In this document: positions 1 through 5,076 of the stretch, in pieces
How positions within the stretch are numbered: the first letter of the stretch is position 1
How the letters are laid out: every line of letters begins with the position of its first letter
Assembly (NCBI GenBank): GCA_964514665.1
Contig: CAZESH010000307.1
Coordinates: 1-5,076, forward strand
Reading direction: 5' to 3'
DNA: 5,076 nucleotides
Source of the DNA: CAZESH01 sp964514665
Lineage (GTDB): Bacteria > Bacillota > Bacilli > Paenibacillales > KCTC-25726
Program-made: the position numbers and the translations under genes
The notes under the pieces: generated by a model
Told to the model about the DNA's origin: nothing
Database searches by the model: none
The model's input: the letters and a program-made list of their open reading frames with translations, nothing else

Positions 1-50
1 TGCACGGTTTGACGGGGAGTCCGAGGGAGTAATCCCTCGTCTTACCCTAC
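1..50 (+). mobile_element. Group II intron, 3' end only (domain V 3' strand and domain VI)
   Basis: This is the last part of a self-splicing group II intron RNA; the rest, including any reverse transcriptase/maturase gene, lies left of the window. Seen directly: GCACGGTTT (2-10) is the typical 3' strand of domain V, which would pair with a GAGCCGTGC-like 5' strand outside the window. Domain VI follows: outer stem 14-17 (GGGG) with 45-48 (CCCT), and a perfect inner stem 22-28 (CGAGGGA) with 33-39 (TCCCTCG), closed by a GTAA tetraloop. A44 is left bulged between the G17-C45 and A18-T43 pairs, seven nucleotides from the end counting itself, where the lariat branch point is expected. The element ends at position 50 with CTAC, matching the usual AY 3' terminus, so 51 should be the first 3' exon base. 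The subclass and whether it is active cannot be judged from this fragment. Confidence 0.82.
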
Positions 51-59
51 TAATAAAAC

Positions 60-181
60 CTAACACAAGATAATAAAAAATTAACTCAAAGCAAAAAAAT
101 GTTGTGAACTTTGAAGATATTGTGGTATTAATATATTATGTGTTAGATAATGTATACTATAATGTAATATAAACTAACACA
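60..181. repeat. Three copies of octamer CTAACACA around the liv promoter (possible operator)
   Basis: CTAACACA occurs at 60-67 and 174-181 in direct orientation, and at 139-146 inverted (TGTGTTAG). Copies two and three form a perfect 8-bp inverted repeat with a 27-bp centre that contains TATAAT (158-163). Similarity extends beyond the octamer: 55-85 and 171-198 align as an imperfect direct repeat, each with AAAAC or AAAC before the octamer, an A/T run after it, and ending in AATTAAC. The inverted copy is also followed, on its own strand, by an A/T run containing TTAA. It touches the last base of the candidate -10 and would cover the start site. Repeated sites flanking a promoter suggest regulator binding; no regulator is identified. 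The inverted pair could also form a weak leader RNA stem. Confidence 0.45.
111..139 (+). promoter_or_regulatory. Candidate sigma-A promoter of the liv operon
   Basis: TTGAAG (111-116) as -35 and TATTAT (134-139) as -10 are separated by 17 bp, four and five matches to the vegetative consensus. Transcription would start near 146, leaving an untranslated leader of about 70 nt before livJ. A perfect TATAAT at 158-163 is an alternative -10, but the hexamer 16 bp upstream of it (TTATGT, 136-141) is a poor -35. The region is so AT-rich that chance matches are likely. The choice of promoter is inference. Confidence 0.45.
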
Positions 182-201
182 ATCATAAAATAATTAACAA
201 T

Positions 202-211
202 AAAAGGGAGG
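202..211 (+). promoter_or_regulatory. livJ ribosome binding site
   Basis: AAAAGGGAGG lies 7 nt upstream of the ATG at 219. It is a near-perfect match to the Gram-positive anti-Shine-Dalgarno sequence and fixes the livJ start just before the signal peptide. Confidence 0.85.
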
Positions 212-218
212 AATTTGC

Positions 219-1439
219 ATGGCTTTTAGAAAAAAACTAGGATTTCTGTTAACCTCGGTACTTATGATCGGTTTATTGGCAGGCTGCGGATCAAAGGCTG
301 CGACGACAGCTGCATCAACGAATACTGCAGAACCCGCTGCGGCAGCCAAAAAGTTGACGGTTATTAAGATTGCCACACAAAGTCCATTATCAGGCGCAAG
401 CGCAACGCAAGGCGAATCGATCAAACTCGGGGCGCAAATGTCTTTGGATGATCATAAAGCCGATTTTGAAAAATTGGGATTTGATCTCCAACTGGTTCCT
501 TACGATGATCAAGCCGATCCCAAAAAAGGGGTGGCCAACGCGGAATTAGTCGGCGCCGACCAAAGCATTCTCGGGGTTGTGGGGCACATGAATTCAGGTG
601 TGGCCATCCCTTCTTCAGTCGTATATGAGAAATATAATGTGGTTATGGTTTCTCCCACCAACACAGCGACTGAAGTAACAGACCGCAAGCTGAAGGCGGT
701 CAATCGGATATGCGCACGGGATGATTTCCAAGGCCCTGCGGCAGCCGATTATGCGGTGAATACGGCCAAAGCCAAAAATATATTTGTGATCCAGGATAAA
801 ACAGCGTATGGACAGGGGTTGGCCGATGCGTTTAAGAGCAGCGCAACCAAATTAGGTGCGCAGATTGTCGGCTACGAAGGCATTACCGTAGGCGAGAAAG
901 ATTTCAACGGAGTATTAAGCCAAGTACTGAACAAAAAAGCGGATTTCATTTTCTTCGGCGGTATGTATGCAGAAGGAGGTTTGTTGATCAAGCAAGCCAG
1001 AGAAAAGGGAATCGATGTCCCGATTATGGGAGGCGACGGCTTGGATTCCTCAACAATCGTGCAAATTGCCGGAGACAATATTAAAAATACGTATTACAGC
1101 TCTATCGCAACCGATATCAACAAAACGGATGAGGGGAAAAAATGGGCCCAGCGATATAAATCAACCTTCAGTAAAAATCCGGAAGGCTATTCGGTTTATG
1201 GTTATGATTCCATGTCCGTACTGCTGACCGGATTGCAAAGTGCAATTAAAGCAAACGATGGCAAGCTGCCATCCCGGATACAAGTCCGAGATGCGGTTCG
1301 AGCTATCCAAGATTTCCAAGGTGTAGCTACAAAAGTTGGATTTGACAGTATAGGCGACAATAAATATGCGAAGGTATTTATTTATAAATTTGATGGTGCG
1401 ACTTACCCGGGCACATATGTATCTGAGGTAAGCAAATAA
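219..1439 (+). CDS. livJ: Branched-chain amino acid ABC transporter, substrate-binding lipoprotein
   Basis: Extracytoplasmic receptor that captures the amino acid and presents it to the LivH-LivM permease. The 406-residue product starts with a lipoprotein signal peptide: basic FRKK (3-6), a hydrophobic stretch, and the lipobox L20-A21-G22-C23, so the mature protein is diacylated on C23 and tethered to the membrane. An Ala/Thr-rich linker (about 25-45) precedes a type I periplasmic-binding fold (Peripla_BP_6, about 47-400). Family landmarks aligned by eye with E. coli LivJ: YDDQADPK (95-102), GHMNSG (122-127), SPTNTATE (145-152), FQGPAAADY (170-178), DKTAYGQGLA (193-202), EGITVGEKDF (220-229) and FFGGMYAEGG (245-254). 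Pocket positions equivalent to E. coli Ser79, Thr102 and Tyr150 are kept (S126, T149, Y197); others differ, so the exact ligand is uncertain. It is first in the operon, 163 bp ahead of livH with a strong hairpin between. Confidence 0.93.
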   Translation: MAFRKKLGFLLTSVLMIGLLAGCGSKAATTAASTNTAEPAAAAKKLTVIKIATQSPLSGASATQGESIKLGAQMSLDDHKADFEKLGFDLQLVPYDDQADPKKGVANAELVGADQSILGVVGHMNSGVAIPSSVVYEKYNVVMVSPTNTATEVTDRKLKAVNRICARDDFQGPAAADYAVNTAKAKNIFVIQDKTAYGQGLADAFKSSATKLGAQIVGYEGITVGEKDFNGVLSQVLNKKADFIFFGGMYAEGGLLIKQAREKGIDVPIMGGDGLDSSTIVQIAGDNIKNTYYSSIATDINKTDEGKKWAQRYKSTFSKNPEGYSVYGYDSMSVLLTGLQSAIKANDGKLPSRIQVRDAVRAIQDFQGVATKVGFDSIGDNKYAKVFIYKFDGATYPGTYVSEVSK

Positions 1440-1476
1440 GCACGGCTATTGATTTCAATCAGCAGTGACGGATAAG

Positions 1477-1539
1477 TCCGCCTAAGCGCGGGAGGAGGGT
1501 ATGAGCTTACAGCCATATCTCCTCCCGCGCTTTGGCGGA
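1477..1539 (+). promoter_or_regulatory. Long intercistronic hairpin between livJ and livH
   Basis: Base pairing read directly: 1477-1482 with 1534-1539 (6 bp, GC-rich), a T-T mismatch (1483/1533), 1484-1498 with 1518-1532 (15 continuous pairs, last one G-T), a bulged G1499, 1500-1503 with 1514-1517, a bulged A1504, 1505-1506 with 1512-1513, and a 5-nt loop (1507-1511). That is about 27 pairs. There is no T-run after it, so it does not look like an intrinsic terminator of the + strand. It begins 37 nt after the livJ stop and ends 63 nt before the livH start. In ABC operons such hairpins often stabilise the upstream binding-protein mRNA against 3' exonucleases, or partly terminate transcription; either role here is inferred. 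A copy of a dispersed palindromic repeat is the other explanation. The stem buries the sequence GGAGGAGGG followed by an ATG (1501). Confidence 0.8.
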
Positions 1540-1586
1540 ACCCAATCCTTTCTGCATATCGAATATGAGGATACCATCATAGCGGT

Positions 1587-1595
1587 GGAGAGGAG
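1587..1595 (+). promoter_or_regulatory. livH ribosome binding site, decides the start
   Basis: GGAGAGGAG ends 7 nt before the ATG at 1603 and lies in unpaired sequence downstream of the hairpin. It favours this start over the in-frame ATG at 1501, whose own GGAGG (1491-1495) is locked in the hairpin stem. Confidence 0.8.
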
Positions 1596-1602
1596 CAATT
1601 CT

Positions 1603-2589
1603 ATGTTATCCAGTATCATACAAACACTGCCTCAGGTTTTGCTCGATGGTCTCACATTAGGTGCTGTCTATGCCTTGGTGGCATTAGGCTACACAATGGT
1701 ATACGGGATTTTGGAACTGATCAATTTTGCCCATGGAGAAATATTCATGACAGGTGCCTTTGTAGGAACCTCGGTATTATTCGTTTTTAATTCCTTGGGT
1801 TGGCTTCACAGTATGCCTGGATGGGCTGCGTATATGCTCATTTTGGCGATTGCGATGCTCTTTACAGGGGTGATGGGGGTTGGCATTGAAAGGGTGGCGT
1901 ACCGACGTTTACGAAAAGCGCCCAAATTAATTTCGCTTATTTCTGCGATTGGTGTCTCCTTCGTGCTCCAGGATCTTGTGCGGTTTATTGCGGAGCTGAA
2001 GACAGGCAATTACATTATTACCGGGATATCGTTGTACGATCAGAATTTAAAACTTAAAACCTCGCTTATTTCCGCAAGCTTTGGCGATGCCTTTTTAAAA
2101 GTGAACACGATCATCATGTTTATTGTAGCTGTTCTGCTGATGGTCGGATTGGATTTTTTCGTAAAGCGCACCAGGTGGGGAGTGGCCATCCGCGCTGTTG
2201 CCCAAGATCGGGAAACAGCGTCCCTGATGTCCATTAATGTGAACAAAGTCATCATGTTGACCTTTTTTATCGGTTCTGCATTAGGAGGCGCTACTGGTGT
2301 ATTGTTCGCACAGCAGTACGGCACAATTGATCCGTATATTGGATATATACTCGGGTTAAAAGCTTTTACTGCAGCGGTTCTGGGAGGAATCGGAAATATT
2401 CGCGGGGCGATGTTCGGGGGATTGGTAATCGGGCTTTTGGAAATGTTTTCCGCAGCCAATCTCGGTACGATCACACACGGCATGTTCGGTGCAGAATATA
2501 AGGACGTGTTTGCCTTTATGATCTTGATCGTTGTTCTTGTTTTTAAGCCTGAAGGACTTTTTGGGAAAGCAGTCAAAGAGAAAGTGTAG
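1603..2589 (+). CDS. livH: Branched-chain amino acid ABC transporter permease LivH
   Basis: Integral membrane subunit that, paired with LivM, forms the translocation channel. From the ATG at 1603 the product has 328 residues and starts MLSSIIQTLPQVLLDG, close to the usual length and N-terminus of the family (BPD_transp_2). Landmarks: DGLTLGAVYALVALGYTMVY (15-34) as first membrane segment, INFAHGE (40-46), ERVAYRRLRKAPKL, then RAVAQDRETASLM beginning at R197, the cytoplasmic loop that contacts the ATPases in this family, and KAFTAAVLGGIGNIRGA from K253. Several further hydrophobic segments are evident, in keeping with about eight helices known for the family, and the C-terminus FKPEGLFGK is typical. 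The frame stays open back to an ATG at 1501, which would add 34 residues; that extension is not hydrophobic, begins inside the hairpin and is not expected of LivH. livM follows 10 bp after the stop. Confidence 0.93.
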   Translation: MLSSIIQTLPQVLLDGLTLGAVYALVALGYTMVYGILELINFAHGEIFMTGAFVGTSVLFVFNSLGWLHSMPGWAAYMLILAIAMLFTGVMGVGIERVAYRRLRKAPKLISLISAIGVSFVLQDLVRFIAELKTGNYIITGISLYDQNLKLKTSLISASFGDAFLKVNTIIMFIVAVLLMVGLDFFVKRTRWGVAIRAVAQDRETASLMSINVNKVIMLTFFIGSALGGATGVLFAQQYGTIDPYIGYILGLKAFTAAVLGGIGNIRGAMFGGLVIGLLEMFSAANLGTITHGMFGAEYKDVFAFMILIVVLVFKPEGLFGKAVKEKV

Positions 2590-2593
2590 GTGA
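2588..2593 (+). promoter_or_regulatory. livM ribosome binding site overlapping the livH stop
   Basis: AGGTGA, fully complementary to the 16S rRNA 3' end, starts inside the livH TAG stop and sits 6 nt before the GTG at 2600. It supports the GTG start and places livM initiation where ribosomes finish livH. Confidence 0.7.
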
Positions 2594-2599
2594 ACAGCT

Positions 2600-3889
2600 G
2601 TGGATAAATGGAAAGCCATTCTCAAACAAAACTTGTTGGCTCAAGGCATCATGTTTGCTCTTTTTGTGATCGTTACGGCACTTAGCGTATATTTACTCAA
2701 TAGATCGGCGGTTGCATTTTTACTCCTGCTCGCTTCACTGCTCTTGCTGTACTATACATCGTTTAAGAATCCCCTGAAGTGGACGATTGCATGGGTACTG
2801 TTGGTATTGGTCATTCCATTTGCAACCTCTGGAGGATCTTCTTATGAATCTTATATGGAGGTTGCGACACAGTGCGGCATTTATATTGCCATGGGATTGG
2901 GGCTCAATATTGTAGTGGGCTTTGCGGGGCTTTTGGATATGGGATTTGTCGCTTTCTTTGCAATCGGAGCGTATACGTACGGGATTTTTGCTACCGGTCA
3001 GGCTAACAACTTTATTGGCGGGCATTTTTTTCCTCTTCCCGGATCGGCATTTTGGGTGTTTATCGTACTGGGAGGATTTATTGCCGCTCTCTTCGGGGTG
3101 CTGCTCGGTTTGCCGGTGCTGCGCGTGAAAGGCGACTATTTAGCCATCGTGACCTTGGGGTTTGGTGAAATCATCCGAATTATATTTAATAACTTGGATA
3201 AGCCCGTTAATATTACGAATGGATCTATGGGAATCTCCTCGATTAATCCGCCTAAACTCGTTGATTTTCAATTCACTTTTCCGCATCAATTTTACTTTAT
3301 TGTGCTGGCTATACTGGCAATTGTTATTTTTGGTGTAAGAAGATTGGAGCATTCCCGATTAGGCCGTTCCTGGAAAGCGGTGCGGGAAAATGAAATTGCC
3401 GCTCAGGCCATGGGCATCCCTTTAGTCCGCACGAAATTGACCGCTTTTGCGGTGGGGGCTTCTTTTTCCGGCATGATGGGCGTCGTCTTTGCCGCCAAGC
3501 AAACCTTTATTGATCCGACCAGTTTTACGCTGATGGAATCGATCAGCATTTTGGTCATGGTCATCTTGGGCGGAATGGGAAGTGTTCCCGGTGTCATTCT
3601 GGGTGCCAGTATCATTACGATTCTTAATTTGCAGGTTCTGACGGATTTGACGAATTGGTTAAACCAATTGACCCTCCAAGGCGTGGTCGATATCCCCAAT
3701 GCCTTGTCTCCCGCCAAAATGCAGCGCTTTATCTTCGGTGCTATCTTGATATTGATTACAATATTCAGACCCTACGGATTAATAGCTGCCAAAAACCGCA
3801 AGGTGGATGCATCCAAGATCACGGTGTCTCCTCATACTGCAGTTTCTGTCCAGGAAATTGAGAAGACTGGAGGGGGGGCCGAAACATGA
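2600..3889 (+). CDS. livM: Branched-chain amino acid ABC transporter permease LivM
   Basis: Second channel subunit, partner of LivH. It starts with GTG and encodes 429 residues, close to E. coli LivM (about 425). The first 80 or so residues hold roughly three extra hydrophobic segments that precede the conserved permease core. Core landmarks: MGLGLNIVVGFAGLLDMGFVAFFAIGAY (from M98), LRVKGDYLAIVTLGFGEIIRI (from L174), TNGSMGI, RSWKAVRENEIAAQAMGI (around W258, the loop expected to dock on LivG/LivF), and SILVMVILGGMGSVPG. The membrane part ends at about RPYGLIAAKNRK, followed by a hydrophilic tail of about 35 residues. An ATG at 2651 is the next in-frame start, but it would lose the well-placed AGGTGA and cut into the first helix. 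The stop overlaps the livG start (ATGA). A run of seven G (3872-3878) near the 3' end doubles as part of the livG ribosome binding site. Confidence 0.93.
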   Translation: MDKWKAILKQNLLAQGIMFALFVIVTALSVYLLNRSAVAFLLLLASLLLLYYTSFKNPLKWTIAWVLLVLVIPFATSGGSSYESYMEVATQCGIYIAMGLGLNIVVGFAGLLDMGFVAFFAIGAYTYGIFATGQANNFIGGHFFPLPGSAFWVFIVLGGFIAALFGVLLGLPVLRVKGDYLAIVTLGFGEIIRIIFNNLDKPVNITNGSMGISSINPPKLVDFQFTFPHQFYFIVLAILAIVIFGVRRLEHSRLGRSWKAVRENEIAAQAMGIPLVRTKLTAFAVGASFSGMMGVVFAAKQTFIDPTSFTLMESISILVMVILGGMGSVPGVILGASIITILNLQVLTDLTNWLNQLTLQGVVDIPNALSPAKMQRFIFGAILILITIFRPYGLIAAKNRKVDASKITVSPHTAVSVQEIEKTGGGAET

Positions 3890-4674
3890 CAATCTTGAAG
3901 GTGACGAATCTGGTCAAACGATTTGGCGGTTTGGTCGCCGTAAACGGTGTGAATTATGAATTTCCGAAGGGGAGCATTTCTGCCGTTATCGGACCGAACG
4001 GAGCAGGCAAAACGACATTTTTCAATATCATTACAGGTATTTATGCGCCGGATGAGGGAGACGTTGTGCTGGATGGACAATCGATCGTGAAGGTTAAACC
4101 GGAGCGAATTACGGCGAGAGGGATTTGTCGGACCTTCCAAAATATTCGTTTATTCGGCAGCATGACCGTGCTCGAAAATGTGATGGTCGGCATGCATATT
4201 CGTTTAAAAGCGGAAATTCTCGGTATTTTGCTGAACCTGCCATATATTCGTCATGAGGAACAGAAAGCGATTGAAGCGGCGTACAATCTTCTGCGATATG
4301 TAGGGCTGGAGTCGTCGTTGAATGAGCAGGCCGGCAGTCTGCCCTACGGAGCACAAAGACGTTTGGAGATTGCCAGAGCATTGGCGGCGAAGCCGAAGGT
4401 GCTGCTTCTGGATGAGCCCGCTGCGGGAATGAATCCGCGTGAAACCGTGGAATTGACTCAGCTCATCAAGCAAATTCAAAAGGAATTGGACATTACGATT
4501 ATATTGATCGAACATGATATGAAATTGGTCATGGGGCTTTCCGACCATATTTTGGTACTGGATCACGGTGAAAAAATTGCAGAAGGTTCTCCGCAGGAAA
4601 TCCGCATGAATCCCAAAGTGATTGAAGCCTATCTAGGGAAAAGCGCTGTCGAACACGACGAGGTGATATCATGA
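3886..4674 (+). CDS. livG: Branched-chain amino acid ABC transporter ATP-binding protein LivG
   Basis: Cytoplasmic ATPase that works with LivF to power import through LivH-LivM. The 262 residues contain a complete ABC domain: Walker A GPNGAGKTT (36-44), Q-loop Q85 in RTFQNIRLF, signature region LPYGAQRR (152-159), Walker B VLLLDEP (172-178) with catalytic E177, D-loop AAGMNP, and H-loop H210 in IEHDM. The Pro in place of Ser in the signature (LPYG for LSGG) and the AGMNP D-loop are common in LivG-type proteins, so I do not read them as damage. The C-terminal segment GEKIAEGSPQEIRMNPKVIEAYLG is typical of the BCA_ABC_TP_C tail. Initiation is from GGAGGGGGGG (3869-3878), 7 nt upstream, and the ATG overlaps the livM stop by 4 bp, so translation is probably coupled. 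Confidence 0.95.
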   Translation: MTILKVTNLVKRFGGLVAVNGVNYEFPKGSISAVIGPNGAGKTTFFNIITGIYAPDEGDVVLDGQSIVKVKPERITARGICRTFQNIRLFGSMTVLENVMVGMHIRLKAEILGILLNLPYIRHEEQKAIEAAYNLLRYVGLESSLNEQAGSLPYGAQRRLEIARALAAKPKVLLLDEPAAGMNPRETVELTQLIKQIQKELDITIILIEHDMKLVMGLSDHILVLDHGEKIAEGSPQEIRMNPKVIEAYLGKSAVEHDEVIS

Positions 4675-5076
4675 GCTTGCTGCAGCTTGATAACGTTCAT
4701 GCTTATTATGGGGGAATCCATGCTTTGAAAGGAATATCCCTTCAAGTTCAAGAAGGAGAAATTGTGACATTGATCGGCTCCAACGGGGCCGGAAAGTCAA
4801 CCACGTTAAAATCGATCAGCAGTCAAGTGAAGGTCGACGGGGCGATTTCATTTAACGGAAACAATATTACCGGTCAACCTCCCCATGTGACGGCTTTGAA
4901 TGGAATTGCCCATGTTCCGGAGGGGCGCAGAATTTTCTCCAAGCTCACCGTGAAGGAAAATTTAGAGATGGGTGCGTTCTCGGTGAAAAGCAAAAAAGTG
5001 ATTAAAGAACGCATGGAACGCGCATTTATTTACTTTCCCCACTTGAAGGAACGGATTCACCAGCTGGGGGGGACGA
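4671..5076 (+). CDS. livF: Branched-chain amino acid ABC transporter ATP-binding protein LivF (partial, 3' end outside window)
   Basis: Second ATPase of the transporter. The ATG overlaps the livG stop (ATGA), with AGGTGA (4661-4666) just upstream. The frame is open for 135 codons to the window edge. The product starts MSLLQLDNVHAYYGGIHALKGISL, then Walker A GSNGAGKST (36-44), and HVPEGRRIF (81-89), where LivF proteins carry PEGR at the Q-loop position. KLTVKENLEMGAF (91-103) follows, and the fragment stops at HQLGGT, just before the expected LSGGEQQ signature. Walker B and the H-loop are therefore not visible. The full family length is about 235-240 residues, so roughly 100 residues are missing only because of the window end. 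The PEGR motif and the order after livG distinguish it from a LivG duplicate. Confidence 0.94.
   Translation, partial: MSLLQLDNVHAYYGGIHALKGISLQVQEGEIVTLIGSNGAGKSTTLKSISSQVKVDGAISFNGNNITGQPPHVTALNGIAHVPEGRRIFSKLTVKENLEMGAFSVKSKKVIKERMERAFIYFPHLKERIHQLGGT

Noticed and set aside
126..163. Short AT palindromes such as TAATATATTA (129-138) and GTATAC (152-157)
   Set aside because: They are expected by chance in such AT-rich sequence and do not match each other or a known operator.
51..218. CodY or TnrA operator, or a T-box/riboswitch leader, upstream of livJ
   Set aside because: I looked for AATTTTCWGAAAATT-like and TGTNAN7TNACA-like sites and found none convincing. The leader is too short and lacks GC-stems or a T-box sequence followed by a terminator. 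Only the CTAACACA repeats stand out.
1477..1545. Rho-independent terminator after livJ
   Set aside because: The stem is long and GC-rich, but no T-run follows it on the + strand (the sequence continues with ACCCAATCC), and the genes beyond it belong to the same transporter. Partial termination remains possible.
1501..1602. livH starting at 1501 with a 34-residue N-terminal extension
   Set aside because: The ATG and its GGAGG are within the hairpin stem, the extension does not resemble LivH N-termini, and the ATG at 1603 has an accessible GGAGAGGAG at good spacing and begins with a typical LivH sequence.
2040..2576. Opposite-strand open frame of 178 codons inside livH
   Set aside because: It lies wholly antisense to a well-conserved permease; its product is Pro/Ile/Thr-rich with no recognisable domain, and no convincing ribosome binding site was seen.
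4204..4566. Opposite-strand open frame of 120 codons inside livG
   Set aside because: It is a shadow of the conserved ATPase frame, with no recognisable family and no promoter or ribosome binding site evident.

Overview
The window carries most of a branched-chain amino acid type ABC uptake operon (HAAT family), all on the + strand: livJ (lipoprotein substrate receptor), livH and livM (two membrane permeases), livG and the first 135 codons of livF (two ATPases). livF runs off the right edge. The organism looks like a low-to-mid GC Gram-positive of the Bacillota. The receptor has a lipobox instead of a periplasmic signal peptide, ribosome binding sites are strong AGGAGG/AGGTGA types, one gene starts with GTG, and the leader is very AT-rich. 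A Bacillales genome, possibly of the Paenibacillus/Brevibacillus kind, is my inference; the genus cannot be fixed from this sequence.

Layout. Positions 1-50 are the extreme 3' end of a group II intron: the 3' strand of domain V, then domain VI with a bulged branch-point A, ending in the canonical ..CTAC. Positions 51-218 form an AT-rich leader with a plausible sigma-A promoter and three copies of the octamer CTAACACA, one of them inverted. livJ (219-1439) is followed by a 163-bp gap containing a very strong imperfect hairpin (1477-1539) with no U-tract. livH (1603-2589) and livM (2600-3889, GTG start) are 10 bp apart. livM/livG and livG/livF each overlap by an ATGA, which implies translational coupling.

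How the parts work together. LivJ, anchored to the outer face of the membrane, captures a small hydrophobic amino acid or related ligand and delivers it to the LivH-LivM channel. LivG and LivF hydrolyse ATP to drive import. The hairpin after livJ is well placed to let the receptor mRNA accumulate above the permease/ATPase mRNA, a common need in such systems, but this is inferred from position only.

The operon itself is a conventional, well-known system. The parts worth a second look are the intron boundary just upstream of its promoter, the repeated octamer in the leader, the intercistronic hairpin that buries an in-frame alternative livH start, and a receptor pocket that differs from E. coli LivJ at several ligand-contacting positions.
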